DNA of 64,000 bases from Pseudomonadales bacterium (GCA_024234435.1 JACKOF010000002.1:186001-250000); one strand, 5' to 3'; positions 25,590 through 34,428 are shown, counted from the stretch's first letter. The notes: generated by a model not told the origin, from the letters alone. A program made the numbers and translations.

Positions 25590-26002
25590 CACATCACCGA
25601 CCTTTTAACAAAAGTGGTCTGAATAGGCAGTTTGCGAGCGGCCAGTTCGAACGCTTCACGAGCCATCTGCTCAGAGACACCTTCCATTTCATACAGGACA
25701 CGACCCGGCTGAATCTGGGCAACCCAGTATTCAACATTACCCTTACCCTTACCCTGACGAACTTCCAGAGGTTTGCTGGTAATTGGCTTATCGGGAAAAA
25801 TACGAATCCAGATTTTGCCGCCACGCTTGACGTGACGCGTCATGGCACGACGAGCCGCCTCAATCTGACGCGCTGTAATGCGGCCGCGGCCAGTAGCTTT
25901 AAGGCCATATTCGCCAAAGCTCACCTTACTGCCGCGCTGTGCCAGCCCGCGGTTGCGGCCCTTCATTTGCTTACGGAATTTTGTACGTTTCGGTTGCAGC
26001 AT
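25589..26002 (-). CDS. rplP: Large-subunit ribosomal protein uL16
   Basis: 137 residues, MLQPKRTKFRKQMKGRNRGL at the N-terminus and the loop IRIFPDKPITSKPLEVRQGK. uL16 positions A-site tRNA and is hydroxylated on Arg in E. coli (YcfD). Immediately upstream of rpmC. Confidence 0.98.
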   Translation of the reverse strand: MLQPKRTKFRKQMKGRNRGLAQRGSKVSFGEYGLKATGRGRITARQIEAARRAMTRHVKRGGKIWIRIFPDKPITSKPLEVRQGKGKGNVEYWVAQIQPGRVLYEMEGVSEQMAREAFELAARKLPIQTTFVKRSVM

Positions 26003-26028
26003 CTCGCTTGACCCTTAAACTCGCAATC

Positions 26029-26691
26029 TTACTTCTTGGCTGACGACTGATCAGCATCAAACCCGCCAATCACTTCGCCTTTAAAGATCCACACCTTGAC
26101 ACCAATGATGCCGTAGGTAGTTGAACCTTCTGCCGTTGCGTAATCTATATCGGCACGAAGTGTGTGCAGCGGCACACGGCCTTCGCGATACCATTCGGTG
26201 CGGGCAATCTCGGCACCGCCAAGACGACCACTCACCTGTATTTTGATGCCCTTTGCACCCTGACGCATGGCGTTTTGCACTGCGCGCTTCATGGCGCGAC
26301 GGAACATCACACGACGCTCAAGTTGTTGAGCAACATTTTGCGCTACCAGTGCCGCATCAAGATCCGGCTTGCGAATCTCTTCAATATTGATGTGCACAGG
26401 CACACCCATTTGCTCAGCAACGGCAGAACGCAGTTTTTCGACATCCTCACCTTTCTTACCTATCACAATGCCTGGTCGGGCTGTGTGAATGGTAATCCGC
26501 GCACTTTGAGCGGGGCGTTCAATTTCTAAGCGGCTAACAGAAGCATGCGACAACTCCTTGGTGATAAAATCACGAACCCTAAGGTCGCAATTCAACTTAT
26601 CCGCGTAGTCCTTCTGACCGGCATACCAAACTGACGTATGTTTCTTAACAATACCCAGACGGATGCCTGTTGGATGTACTTTCTGACCCAT
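26029..26691 (-). CDS. rpsC: Small-subunit ribosomal protein uS3
   Basis: 220 residues. Start MGQKVHPTGIRLGIVKKHTS; KH domain with the GxxG loop in ITIHTARPGIVIGKKGEDVE; C-terminal domain with TEWYREGRVPLHTLRADIDY. uS3 lines the mRNA entry channel and contributes to helicase activity. Gap of 18 bp after rplV. Confidence 0.98.
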   Translation of the reverse strand: MGQKVHPTGIRLGIVKKHTSVWYAGQKDYADKLNCDLRVRDFITKELSHASVSRLEIERPAQSARITIHTARPGIVIGKKGEDVEKLRSAVAEQMGVPVHINIEEIRKPDLDAALVAQNVAQQLERRVMFRRAMKRAVQNAMRQGAKGIKIQVSGRLGGAEIARTEWYREGRVPLHTLRADIDYATAEGSTTYGIIGVKVWIFKGEVIGGFDADQSSAKK

Positions 26692-26709
26692 TTAACGGTC
26701 TCCTAAAAC

Positions 26710-27042
26710 TTACTCGTCGGCCACTTTTACAGTGATGTGGCAGCTGCGCTTGAAAATACGATCAGCACGGCCCTTGGCGCGAGGCTTGATCCTTTTCATG
26801 GTCGTGCCTTCATCAACAAAAATGGTTGATACGCGCAGCTCATCAACATCTGCACCTTCGTTATGCTCTGCGTTTGCAATTGCAGACTCGAGCACTTTTT
26901 TGACAATACCGGCACCTTTTTTCTGACTGAAGGCCAGAATATCCAGGGCTTCTTCAACCGGCTTGCCGCGAACCTGATCCGCCACCAGACGAGCCTTTTG
27001 GGCTGACAACCTGGCACCGGTTAATTTAGCTGCTACTTCCAC
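26710..27042 (-). CDS. rplV: Large-subunit ribosomal protein uL22 (GTG start)
   Basis: 110 residues, exactly the E. coli length, if translation starts at the GTG at 27042 (MEVAAKLTGARLSAQKARLV), which has GAGGT seven bases upstream. A longer frame reaches 27195, but that part overlaps rpsS and has no family similarity, so it is rejected. The beta-hairpin tip that lines the exit tunnel is in STIFVDEGTTMKRIKPRAKG; no macrolide-type deletion is seen. Confidence 0.95.
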   Translation of the reverse strand: MEVAAKLTGARLSAQKARLVADQVRGKPVEEALDILAFSQKKGAGIVKKVLESAIANAEHNEGADVDELRVSTIFVDEGTTMKRIKPRAKGRADRIFKRSCHITVKVADE

Positions 27043-27064
27043 CGTCAATACCTCTAAGCCTTGC

Positions 27065-27340
27065 TTAGCGCTTGGCTTTCTTGTCCGCGACGTGACCGCG
27101 GTAGTTACGGGTTGCTGCAAACTCACCCAGCTTATGCCCGACCATTTCTTCGTTAACCAACACCGGCACATGCTGCTTGCCGTTATGAACAGCAATTGTC
27201 AGTCCCACCATATCCGGGCTGATCATTGAGCGACGCGACCATGTCTTGATTGGACGTCTGTCATTTTTTTCCTGGGCCTCTTCAACCTTCTTCATCAGAT
27301 GAAGATCGATAAATGGTCCTTTCTTGAGAGAACGTGGCAC
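27065..27340 (-). CDS. rpsS: Small-subunit ribosomal protein uS19
   Basis: 91 residues, MPRSLKKGPFIDLHLMKKVE then KTWSRRSMISPDMVGLTIAV, invariant for S19. It pairs with S13 at the head of the 30S subunit. Lies 28 bp after rplB. Confidence 0.98.
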   Translation of the reverse strand: MPRSLKKGPFIDLHLMKKVEEAQEKNDRRPIKTWSRRSMISPDMVGLTIAVHNGKQHVPVLVNEEMVGHKLGEFAATRNYRGHVADKKAKR

Positions 27341-27368
27341 TATAATTTCCTCTTCTCTGCTGCTCTAA

Positions 27369-28193
27369 TTACTTGCCGCGACGACGAACAATCATGTTGT
27401 CGGTGCGCTTATTCTTACGAGTTTTATATCCTTTGGTTGGCGTACCCCAAGGACTGACAGGGTGACGACCACCAGAAGTACGACCTTCACCACCACCATG
27501 CGGGTGATCTACAGGGTTCATGGCCACACCGCGAACAGTCGGGCGAACACCACGCCAGCGGGAAGCACCCGCCTTACCCAGGGAGCGCAAATTGTGCTCA
27601 CTGTTGGAAACCTCACCAATTGTTGCCCGGCAAGTGACCGGCACCTTGCGCATTTCACCACTGCGCAAGCGCAAGGTTGCATACTGCCCTTCACGAGCTA
27701 CCAGCTGAACGGAGGCGCCTGCACTTCTAGCCAACTGAGCACCCTTGCCCGGCTTCAATTCGACACAGTGAATCACTGTACCCACAGGAATATTTGCCAA
27801 GGGCAGACAGTTACCAGCCTTGATTGCTGCATCTGCACCAGACTGCAAGTCAGCACCGGCAGCCACACCCTTGGCCGCAATCACATAGCGGCGCTCACCA
27901 TCGGCATAACAAAGCAGAGCGATATACGCGGTGCGGTTAGGGTCATACTCAAGACGCTCTACCTTTGCCGGAATACCATCCTTGTTACGCTTGAAATCAA
28001 TCACGCGGTAATGCTGCTTGTGGCCACCACCAATGTGACGAGTGGTAATTCGTCCACTGTTATTACGCCCACCACTGCGGCTCTTCTTCTCCAACAGAGG
28101 CGCATAGGGCGCACCTTTGTGAAGATCCGGATTCACAACGCTTATGACAAAGCGACGTCCGGGAGATGTTGGTTTTCTCTTAACTACTGGCAT
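27369..28193 (-). CDS. rplB: Large-subunit ribosomal protein uL2
   Basis: 274 residues from the ATG at 28193 (MPVVKRKPTSPGRR), with AGGGG seven bases upstream; a GTG one codon earlier is possible. The C-terminal peptidyl-transferase-proximal loop reads GVAMNPVDHPHGGGEGRTSG, containing the His essential for activity in E. coli L2. Required for subunit association. Confidence 0.98.
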   Translation of the reverse strand: MPVVKRKPTSPGRRFVISVVNPDLHKGAPYAPLLEKKSRSGGRNNSGRITTRHIGGGHKQHYRVIDFKRNKDGIPAKVERLEYDPNRTAYIALLCYADGERRYVIAAKGVAAGADLQSGADAAIKAGNCLPLANIPVGTVIHCVELKPGKGAQLARSAGASVQLVAREGQYATLRLRSGEMRKVPVTCRATIGEVSNSEHNLRSLGKAGASRWRGVRPTVRGVAMNPVDHPHGGGEGRTSGGRHPVSPWGTPTKGYKTRKNKRTDNMIVRRRGK

Positions 28194-28204
28194 CACTCAA
28201 CCCC

Positions 28205-28504
28205 TTATTCCGCAGCCACAAAGTCAATATCCTGACCTTGCGCCAGACGAACATAAGCCTTTTTCCAATCGTTGCGCTTACCCATACCATAACGGGTACG
28301 CTTGGTTTTACCCTTAACGTTCACAACCCGAACATCGGTTACGTCAACCTTAAACAGGCTCTCTACCGCTTTCTTAACCTCGAGCTTGCTGGCATCAGGA
28401 GTCACCTTGAACACTATCTGGCTGGCACCACCATCTGCAGCTGTCGCAGCCTTTTCGGTGATATGCGGACCCAGCAACACTTTAAAGATACGCTCTTTAT
28501 TCAC
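28205..28504 (-). CDS. rplW: Large-subunit ribosomal protein uL23
   Basis: 99 residues, with VLLGPHITEKAATAADGGAS and VNVKGKTKRTRYGMGKRNDW. uL23 is the docking site for trigger factor and SRP at the tunnel exit. The start overlaps the rplD stop by 4 bp. Confidence 0.97.
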   Translation of the reverse strand: MNKERIFKVLLGPHITEKAATAADGGASQIVFKVTPDASKLEVKKAVESLFKVDVTDVRVVNVKGKTKRTRYGMGKRNDWKKAYVRLAQGQDIDFVAAE

Positions 28505-29115
28505 GCCAGCATCTCCTCAACTTTCTTCAGTGCAGGAACAGTCACCAGCACCTTTTCAAAACGAATCAGGCTGACAGGATCAACACCAACAACATCGCGA
28601 ACATCAACTTTGTGAAGATTACGAGACGAAAGGTAGAGGTTCTCACTCACATCCTCGGTCACAATCAACACATCTTTCAAACCGTATTCATCAAGCTTTT
28701 GCACAAGACCTTTGGTCTTTGGCGCATCCATCTCAAACTCCTCAACCACAACCAGGCGCTCCTGACGGGCCAGCTCTGAAAAGATGGCGCGCAATGCAGC
28801 TCGATACATCTTGCGATTGAGCTTTTGAGAATAATCCTGAGGCTGTGCAGCAAACGTTACACCACCACTACGCCAGATCGGACTGCTTGAAGTACCCGCA
28901 CGGGCACGACCGGTTCCCTTCTGGCGCCAAGGCTTCTTGCCACCACCAGACACGGCAGCACGACTCTTCTGAGCGCGAGTACCCTGACGAGCTCCGGCCA
29001 AAAAGGCAGTTACAGCCTGATGAACAAGATCCTGATTAAACTCTCTATCAAAGGCGACGTCGGAAACTTCAACGGTTCCTTTATTACCTTGCGGAGTTGC
29101 AATATTTAATTCCAT
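28501..29115 (-). CDS. rplD: Large-subunit ribosomal protein uL4
   Basis: 204 residues; the tunnel loop contains KPWRQKGTGRARAGTSSSPI, with no erythromycin-type change visible. In E. coli free L4 represses the S10 operon through a 170-base leader; here the leader predicted from the promoter at 30240 is only about 60 bases, so that mechanism may not apply. Confidence 0.98.
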   Translation of the reverse strand: MELNIATPQGNKGTVEVSDVAFDREFNQDLVHQAVTAFLAGARQGTRAQKSRAAVSGGGKKPWRQKGTGRARAGTSSSPIWRSGGVTFAAQPQDYSQKLNRKMYRAALRAIFSELARQERLVVVEEFEMDAPKTKGLVQKLDEYGLKDVLIVTEDVSENLYLSSRNLHKVDVRDVVGVDPVSLIRFEKVLVTVPALKKVEEMLA

Positions 29116-29126
29116 GAACGATCCCC

Positions 29127-29759
29127 TCAGACTTTCACAGCGGGACGAACAACAACATCGCCACCCGGGGCACCTGGCACAGCACCCTTAATTAAAAGGA
29201 GGTTGCGCTCAGCGTCCACACGCACAACCTCGAGATTCTGCGTGGTTGTACGCTCGGCACCCATATGGCCGGCCATCTTCTTGCCTTTAAATACACGACC
29301 AGGTGTCTGACACTGACCGATCGATCCCGGCGCGCGATGCGAAAGCGAGTTACCGTGAGTAGCATCCTGCATGGCAAAGTTCCAGCGCTTGACGCCACCC
29401 TGGAAACCCTTACCCTTTGAGGAACCCGTCACGTCAACTTTCTGACCCGCCTGAAAGCGCTCAACGGTGATAGCAGAACCGACTTCCAGATCAGCTTCAA
29501 CTTCAGCACGAAACTCCCAAAAACCGCGCCCCGCCTCAACACCGGCCTTGGCGAACTGTCCGGCCTCAGCTTTGCTTACACGAGAAGCACGACGAGAACC
29601 GGTTGTTACCTGCACAGCAGAGTAACCGTCAGCATCCTGCGTCTTGATTTGAGTAACACGATTAGGCTCAACCTCGATCACTGTGACCGGGATAGAAGAA
29701 CCATCTTCAGTAAACACGCGCGTCATGCCACATTTGCGGCCGACAATACCTATAGTCAT
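29127..29759 (-). CDS. rplC: Large-subunit ribosomal protein uL3
   Basis: 210 residues. N-terminus MTIGIVGRKCGMTRVFTEDG; central loop reaching the peptidyl transferase centre contains ATHGNSLSHRAPGSIGQCQT, with the Gln that PrmB methylates in E. coli. Gap of 98 bp after rpsJ, longer than other gaps in the operon, without a clear promoter. Confidence 0.98.
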   Translation of the reverse strand: MTIGIVGRKCGMTRVFTEDGSSIPVTVIEVEPNRVTQIKTQDADGYSAVQVTTGSRRASRVSKAEAGQFAKAGVEAGRGFWEFRAEVEADLEVGSAITVERFQAGQKVDVTGSSKGKGFQGGVKRWNFAMQDATHGNSLSHRAPGSIGQCQTPGRVFKGKKMAGHMGAERTTTQNLEVVRVDAERNLLLIKGAVPGAPGGDVVVRPAVKV

Positions 29760-29857
29760 TTTGTAAACCTCTTAGTGTACGGGGCTCTTACCCGCTACGG
29801 CCGCCCATTTCAGAGCGTTACACGCGCCTGGCGTTGGCCAGACTCGAGCTTTGCTAC

Positions 29858-30169
29858 CTAGCCAAGGCTAATCTGAACCTCAACACCGGCAGCAAGATCC
29901 AGCTTCATCAGAGCATCAACAGTTTTCTCCGTCGGCTCCACAATATCCAGCAACCGTTTATGGGTGCGGATTTCGTACTGATCCCGCGCATCTTTGTTTA
30001 CGTGCGGGGAAATCAGTACAGTAAAACGTTCTTTGCGAGTTGGCAGCGGAATCGGGCCACGAATCTGGGCACCAGTACGCTTGGCCGTCTCTACAATCTC
30101 CTGCGTCGAGACATCTATCAGCTTGTGATCAAATGCCTTGAGGCGAATCCGAATACGTTGATCCTGCAT
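29858..30169 (-). CDS. rpsJ: Small-subunit ribosomal protein uS10 (NusE)
   Basis: 103 residues from the ATG at 30169 (MQDQRIRIRLKAFDHKLIDV), with GGAG nine bases upstream; a TTG five codons earlier is in frame but unlikely. Besides its ribosomal role it pairs with NusB on boxA RNA in rRNA antitermination, and boxA sites are present in this window. It is the first gene of the S10 operon. Confidence 0.97.
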   Translation of the reverse strand: MQDQRIRIRLKAFDHKLIDVSTQEIVETAKRTGAQIRGPIPLPTRKERFTVLISPHVNKDARDQYEIRTHKRLLDIVEPTEKTVDALMKLDLAAGVEVQISLG

Positions 30170-30239
30170 GGAATCAAACTCCAACTTCTAAAGAGCCAAA
30201 GGATCCCTTGTGTCTGGGACCCCGAAAAAAGGAGGCGGA

Positions 30240-30268
30240 ATTCTAAGGCCGCCCCCTGCGAGTGTCAA
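30240..30268 (-). promoter_or_regulatory. S10-operon promoter
   Basis: On the minus strand TTGACA (30263-30268), 17 bp, TAGAAT (30240-30245), followed by TCCGCCTCC. The start of transcription would be about 60 bases before rpsJ. The -35 box is consensus and the -10 differs at one base; the region downstream resembles the other translation-gene promoters in this window. Confidence 0.8.
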
Positions 30269-30395
30269 TAGATAAACAGCCAAAAACACTGTTTTTTTCA
30301 CCACAGACTCAAACCCGCACAAACAGATACAACGAGAAGGCAATCACGGCAAAACCAGCGCCAAAACAACCTCTTCGCCTAAAACCTTCAAGCAA

Positions 30396-30423
30396 AAAGA
30401 AAGGTCGCCGCACGGCGACCTTT
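30396..30423 (-). terminator. Rho-independent terminator after tufA
   Basis: AAAGGTCGCC, GTGC loop, GGCGACCTTT forms a ten-pair stem (30400-30423), followed on the minus strand by a T-rich run. It isolates tufA from the S10 promoter downstream. Confidence 0.9.
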
Positions 30424-30445
30424 CCCTCAACTGTAAACCCTGAAC

Positions 30446-31669
30446 TTAGTCCAGAATCTTGGCAACTACGCCAGCGCCCACGGTACGACCACCTTCACGG
30501 ATCGCAAAACGCAGACCTTCTTCCATCGCAATCGGTGCGATAAGTTCAACCGTCATTTGAATGTTGTCGCCCGGCATAACCATCTCAACACCTTCCGGCA
30601 ATTCACAAGCGCCCGTTACATCCGTGGTACGGAAGTAAAACTGTGGACGATAGCCTTTAAAGAAAGGGGTATGACGACCACCTTCATCTTTCGACAACAC
30701 ATACACTTCCGCTTCAAACTTGGTGTGCGGGGTAATAGAGCCAGGGATTGCCAGCACTTGACCACGTTCTACTTCGTCACGCTTGGTACCACGCAGCAAA
30801 ACACCCACATTCTCGCCTGCACGACCTTCGTCCAGCAGCTTGCGGAACATCTCAACACCCGTACAGGTAGTTTTAGTGGTGTTATGGATACCGATGATCT
30901 CTATCTCGTCACCCACTTTTACAATACCACGCTCAACACGACCAGTCACAACCGTACCGCGCCCAGAGATAGAGAAGACGTCTTCAATCGGCATCAGGAA
31001 CGGCTGATCAATCGCACGCTCTGGCTCAGGAATGTATTCATCCAGCGTCTCAACCAGCTTCCTCACAGCAGTGGTGCCCAGCTCGTTATCATCCCGGCCT
31101 TCCAGCGCCATCAGCGCAGAGCCTGGAATAATCGGCGTATCGTCACCCGGGAACTCGTACTGGTCCAGCAGCTCACGCAGCTCCATTTCCACCAGCTCCA
31201 GCATTTCTTCGTACTCTTCCGAACCGGCGCCACCACAGTCATCAGCCAGCAGGTCAGCCTTGTTCAGGAATACCACGATATAAGGCACACCCACCTGACG
31301 AGACAACAGAATGTGCTCGCGGGTTTGTGGCATCGGACCATCAGTTGCACCACACACCAGAATAGCACCGTCCATTTGCGCCGCACCGGTAATCATGTTC
31401 TTCACATAGTCGGCGTGCCCTGGGCAATCAACGTGAGCGTAGTGACGGCTGGGAGAGTCGTACTCAACGTGAGACGTTGCGATTGTAATACCGCGCTCAC
31501 GCTCTTCCGGCGCATTATCAATACCGTCAAAAGCAACCGCTGTGCCACCCCAAACCTCTGCACACACGCGAGTCAATGCCGCTGTCAGAGTAGTTTTACC
31601 GTGGTCAACGTGACCAATGGTGCCCACGTTGACGTGGGGCTTATTCCGCTCAAACTTTTCCTTTGCCAC
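30446..31669 (-). CDS. tufA: Elongation factor Tu, copy A (407-residue form)
   Basis: 407 residues. G1 is GHVDHGKT, G3 DCPGH, G4 NKAD, G5 SALMAL; domains 2 and 3 follow (VFSISGRGTVVTGRVERG, and the C-terminal EGGRTVGAGVVAKILD). EF-Tu carries aminoacyl-tRNA to the ribosome. Compared with the second copy at 51326 it has ten extra residues after NKAD (about residues 140-155, LLADDCGGAGSEEYEEM) and the variant VCGATDG for VCSAADG, while most of domains 2-3 is identical at DNA level. It is separated from fusA by the fusA2 gene and a repeat-flanked cassette, and has its own promoter and terminator. Confidence 0.98.
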   Translation of the reverse strand: MAKEKFERNKPHVNVGTIGHVDHGKTTLTAALTRVCAEVWGGTAVAFDGIDNAPEERERGITIATSHVEYDSPSRHYAHVDCPGHADYVKNMITGAAQMDGAILVCGATDGPMPQTREHILLSRQVGVPYIVVFLNKADLLADDCGGAGSEEYEEMLELVEMELRELLDQYEFPGDDTPIIPGSALMALEGRDDNELGTTAVRKLVETLDEYIPEPERAIDQPFLMPIEDVFSISGRGTVVTGRVERGIVKVGDEIEIIGIHNTTKTTCTGVEMFRKLLDEGRAGENVGVLLRGTKRDEVERGQVLAIPGSITPHTKFEAEVYVLSKDEGGRHTPFFKGYRPQFYFRTTDVTGACELPEGVEMVMPGDNIQMTVELIAPIAMEEGLRFAIREGGRTVGAGVVAKILD

Positions 31670-31776
31670 TGTACTGGACCTCTTAATATCTAAGTGATTC
31701 TAAAAAAACGATCAAAGAGCCGACTCGCAGAGGATAGAAATCCATACGCGCCAGCGACTGCATTTGTGAGGGCGCA

Positions 31777-31804
31777 ATCTTATACTGCATTTCGCCAGAG
31801 TCAA
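31777..31804 (-). promoter_or_regulatory. Candidate tufA promoter
   Basis: Minus-strand TTGACT (31799-31804), 16 bp, TAAGAT (31777-31782), followed by TGCGCCCTC. This is a moderate match; it would give a leader of about 100 bases for tufA, which is otherwise cut off from fusA. Confidence 0.55.
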
Positions 31805-31897
31805 CGGTATTCGAACGTTAAAATGCGCTTTTCTGATTAAAAACTCCAAATTAACCCCTGTTTTTTTTAATTAACGCCGAAATAGACTATTTTGCTA

Positions 31898-31927
31898 TTC
31901 ATAAGAGCACTTGATTTCCTGTATAAT
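31898..31927 (+). promoter_or_regulatory. Candidate fusA2 promoter
   Basis: TTCATA (31898-31903), 18 bp, TATAAT (31922-31927) followed by CGCGCGCG. The -10 box is perfect with a GC-rich discriminator; the -35 box is weak. The leader before the fusA2 ATG would be about 75 bases. Confidence 0.55.
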
Positions 31928-32007
31928 CGCGCGCGTTTTTCTCTCCAGAAACTCTAGCTCCAACAGAGATTTCGATTAACCGACTGACTAAGTAACTGAG
32001 CAGCAAA

Positions 32008-34095
32008 ATGACTGATTTATCGCATTATAGAAATATTGGTATTTTCGCCCACGTTGATGCGGGCAAAACCACAACTACCGAGCGCATCCTGAAACTGACC
32101 GGCAAGATTCACAAGACCGGTGAAGTTCACGATGGCGAGTCCACTACCGACTTTATGGAGCAGGAAGCTGAACGCGGAATCACCATTCAGTCTGCCGCCA
32201 CAACCTGTTTCTGGAAGGATCACCGCTTCAATATTATTGATACACCAGGCCACGTGGACTTCACTGTTGAAGTTTACCGCTCCCTGAAAGTGCTTGATGG
32301 CGGCATTGGCGTATTCTGTGGTTCAGGCGGTGTAGAGCCTCAATCAGAAACCAACTGGCGCTACGCGAATGAATCAGAAGTTGCTCGCATCATTTTCGTT
32401 AATAAACTTGACCGTATTGGCGCGGACTTTTTGCGCGTTGTTGGCCAGGTTAAGAAAGTACTGGGAGCCAACCCACTTGTGATGACACTACCCATTGGCC
32501 GTGAAGACGAGTTCAAAGGTGTGGTTGATATCATGACCAAAAAGGCCTATATCTGGGACAATTCAGGACTCCCCGAGAACTACGAAATCACCGATGTGCC
32601 CGAGGATATGGTTGATTTGGTCGACGAATACCACGAACAAATGATTGAAACTGCAGTGGAGCAGGACGACGACCTGATGATGGCTTACATGGAAGGCGAA
32701 GAGCCCTCCATCGATGACCTCAAGCGCTGTATCCGCAAGGGTACTATTGCGCTGGATTTCTTCCCAACCTATTGCGGTTCAGCGTTTAAGAACAAAGGCG
32801 TTCAGCTGGTACTCGACGCCGTTGTTGACTACTTGCCCAACCCAACCGAAGTTGACCCGCAACCGTTGACCAACGAAGAGGGTGAGGAGACCGGAGAAGT
32901 CGCTACTGTTTCAATAACCGAGCCACTGCGCGCACTGGCATTCAAAATTATGGATGACCGTTTCGGCGCCCTGACCTTTGTTCGCATTTACTCCGGCGCA
33001 CTGAACAAGGGTGACACCATCCTTAACTCATTTACCGGAAAAACCGAACGTATTGGTCGTATGGTAGAAATGCATGCTAACGAGCGCACTGAGCTGAGTT
33101 CCGCCCGGGCTGGTGACATTATTGCCATCGTCGGCATGAAGAACGTGCAAACCGGCCACACACTTTGTGACCCCAAGCACCCCTGCACACTGGAACCCAT
33201 GGTCTTCCCTGAGCCGGTCATTTCCATCGCGGTTGCACCGAAGGACAAGGCTGGCGCTGAAAAAATGGGTATTGCGATTGGCAAAATGGTCGCAGAAGAC
33301 CCCTCGTTCGTTGTTGAAACTGACGAAGATTCCGGCGAAACCATCCTCAAAGGCATGGGCGAACTGCACCTGGATATCAAAGTCGACATCCTCAAGCGGA
33401 CTTACGGCGTTGAGCTGATAGTAGGTCAGCCTCAAGTGGCCTATCGCGAGACCATCACCAAAGCTATTGAAGACAGCTACACCCACAAAAAGCAATCCGG
33501 TGGTTCTGGCCAGTTCGGCAAGATTGACTACCGCATCAAGCCTAACGAACCCGGCGAAGGCTTTACCTTTACCTCCACCGTTGTGGGCGGTAACGTGCCA
33601 AAAGAGTTCTTCCCCGCCATTGAAAAAGGCTTTAAAGGAATGATGGAAGAAGGCCCACTGGCCGGATTCCCGATGCTGGATGTAAATGTTGAGCTATACG
33701 ATGGTTCATACCACGCTGTGGATTCATCCGCTATCGCATTTGAAATCGCCGCAAAAGGTGCGTTCCGTCAATCCATGCCCAAAGCCGGACCACAGCTCAT
33801 CGAACCGATCATGAAGGTAGACGTATTTACACCGGAAGATCACGTGGGTGATGTTATCGGAGACCTTAACCGTCGCCGCGGCATGATCAAGGATCAGGAA
33901 CCAGGCGTTACTGGCGTGCGCATCAAAGCAGATGTACCCCTGGCGGAAATGTTCGGTTACATCGGCCACCTGCGCACCATGACTTCCGGTCGCGGGCAGT
34001 TCTCCATGGAATTCTCACACTACCTGCCGTGCCCCAACCAGGTAGCAGAGACCGTGATTGCTGAAACCAAAGCGAGAAAAGAAGTCAAGAAGTAA
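32008..34095 (+). CDS. fusA2: Second elongation factor G (EF-G paralog)
   Basis: 695 residues with all EF-G domains. G1 is AHVDAGKT, switch II DTPGH, G4 NKLD; domain IV (about 475-600) has SGGSGQFGKIDYRIKPN and domain V ends in FSMEFSHYLP. It differs from the main EF-G at 35594 throughout (LTGKIHKTGEVHDGESTTDF against [20 protein letters not shown]), so it is an old paralog, not a recent duplicate. Paralogs of this type can specialise in translocation or ribosome recycling; which applies here is unknown. It is transcribed opposite to the surrounding translation genes and followed by a strong terminator. Confidence 0.93.
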   Translation: MTDLSHYRNIGIFAHVDAGKTTTTERILKLTGKIHKTGEVHDGESTTDFMEQEAERGITIQSAATTCFWKDHRFNIIDTPGHVDFTVEVYRSLKVLDGGIGVFCGSGGVEPQSETNWRYANESEVARIIFVNKLDRIGADFLRVVGQVKKVLGANPLVMTLPIGREDEFKGVVDIMTKKAYIWDNSGLPENYEITDVPEDMVDLVDEYHEQMIETAVEQDDDLMMAYMEGEEPSIDDLKRCIRKGTIALDFFPTYCGSAFKNKGVQLVLDAVVDYLPNPTEVDPQPLTNEEGEETGEVATVSITEPLRALAFKIMDDRFGALTFVRIYSGALNKGDTILNSFTGKTERIGRMVEMHANERTELSSARAGDIIAIVGMKNVQTGHTLCDPKHPCTLEPMVFPEPVISIAVAPKDKAGAEKMGIAIGKMVAEDPSFVVETDEDSGETILKGMGELHLDIKVDILKRTYGVELIVGQPQVAYRETITKAIEDSYTHKKQSGGSGQFGKIDYRIKPNEPGEGFTFTSTVVGGNVPKEFFPAIEKGFKGMMEEGPLAGFPMLDVNVELYDGSYHAVDSSAIAFEIAAKGAFRQSMPKAGPQLIEPIMKVDVFTPEDHVGDVIGDLNRRRGMIKDQEPGVTGVRIKADVPLAEMFGYIGHLRTMTSGRGQFSMEFSHYLPCPNQVAETVIAETKARKEVKK

Positions 34096-34114
34096 TTCTG
34101 GCCTAGAAAACAGA

Positions 34115-34148
34115 AAGCCCGCTGGTGAAAATCAGCGGGCTTTTTTAT
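34115..34148 (+). terminator. Rho-independent terminator after fusA2
   Basis: AAGCCCGCTG, an eight-base loop and CAGCGGGCTT form a ten-pair stem followed by TTTTTTATT, 20 bp after the fusA2 stop. Confidence 0.93.
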
Positions 34149-34170
34149 TGAGCACCATTTTTGATTGTGG

Positions 34171-34324
34171 GATTTCGCCTAATGGCGAGTAACTTTTGTT
34201 TCGGCAAAAGTTACCAAAACCATTAGCTCCTAGTCGACAGCCCTTCGGGTTCCCTGCGCTTCTCAAAAATATCTGGCCGCTGCGGAACTCGCAAGCCTTT
34301 AGGCTTGCTCAAACAGTCCTCGCT
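34171..34324. repeat. Left copy of an inverted dispersed-type repeat
   Basis: Contains a ten-pair hairpin (GTAACTTTTG at 34189-34198 with CAAAAGTTAC at 34205-34214), the 20-base block at 34275-34294 (GGCCGCTGCGGAACTCGCAA) and ACAGTCCTCGCT at 34313-34324. All three landmarks recur in reverse orientation at 35181-35363. The copy is diverged between landmarks. No gene of its own is apparent; the region 34325-34428 beyond it shows nothing recognisable. Confidence 0.7.
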
Positions 34325-34428
34325 TTAACCAGACATTTTCTCCGGTGCTCGGCTGCCTTTAAGTCGCTCTCGATTGCCACACTGAGGATTGGGAAGAATC
34401 GCTTTTTTTACACTGAACTACACTGATC

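Larger units (their letters stand above)
31670..32007. other. Divergent intergenic region between tufA and fusA2
   Basis: 338 bp with no gene. It holds the candidate tufA promoter on the minus strand (31777-31804) and the candidate fusA2 promoter on the plus strand (31898-31927). The middle (about 31820-31890) is AT-rich with a run of T. I see no operator-like palindrome. Confidence 0.7.

Noticed and set aside
27043..27195. N-terminal extension of rplV
   Set aside because: Overlaps rpsS and would give an L22 with 50 extra unrelated residues; the GTG at 27042 gives the standard 110.
30557..31693. 378-codon plus-strand frame antisense to tufA, with a near-identical partner antisense to tufB (51437-52540)
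   Set aside because: Conservation between the two is explained by the conservation of the tuf genes; there is no independent evidence of coding.
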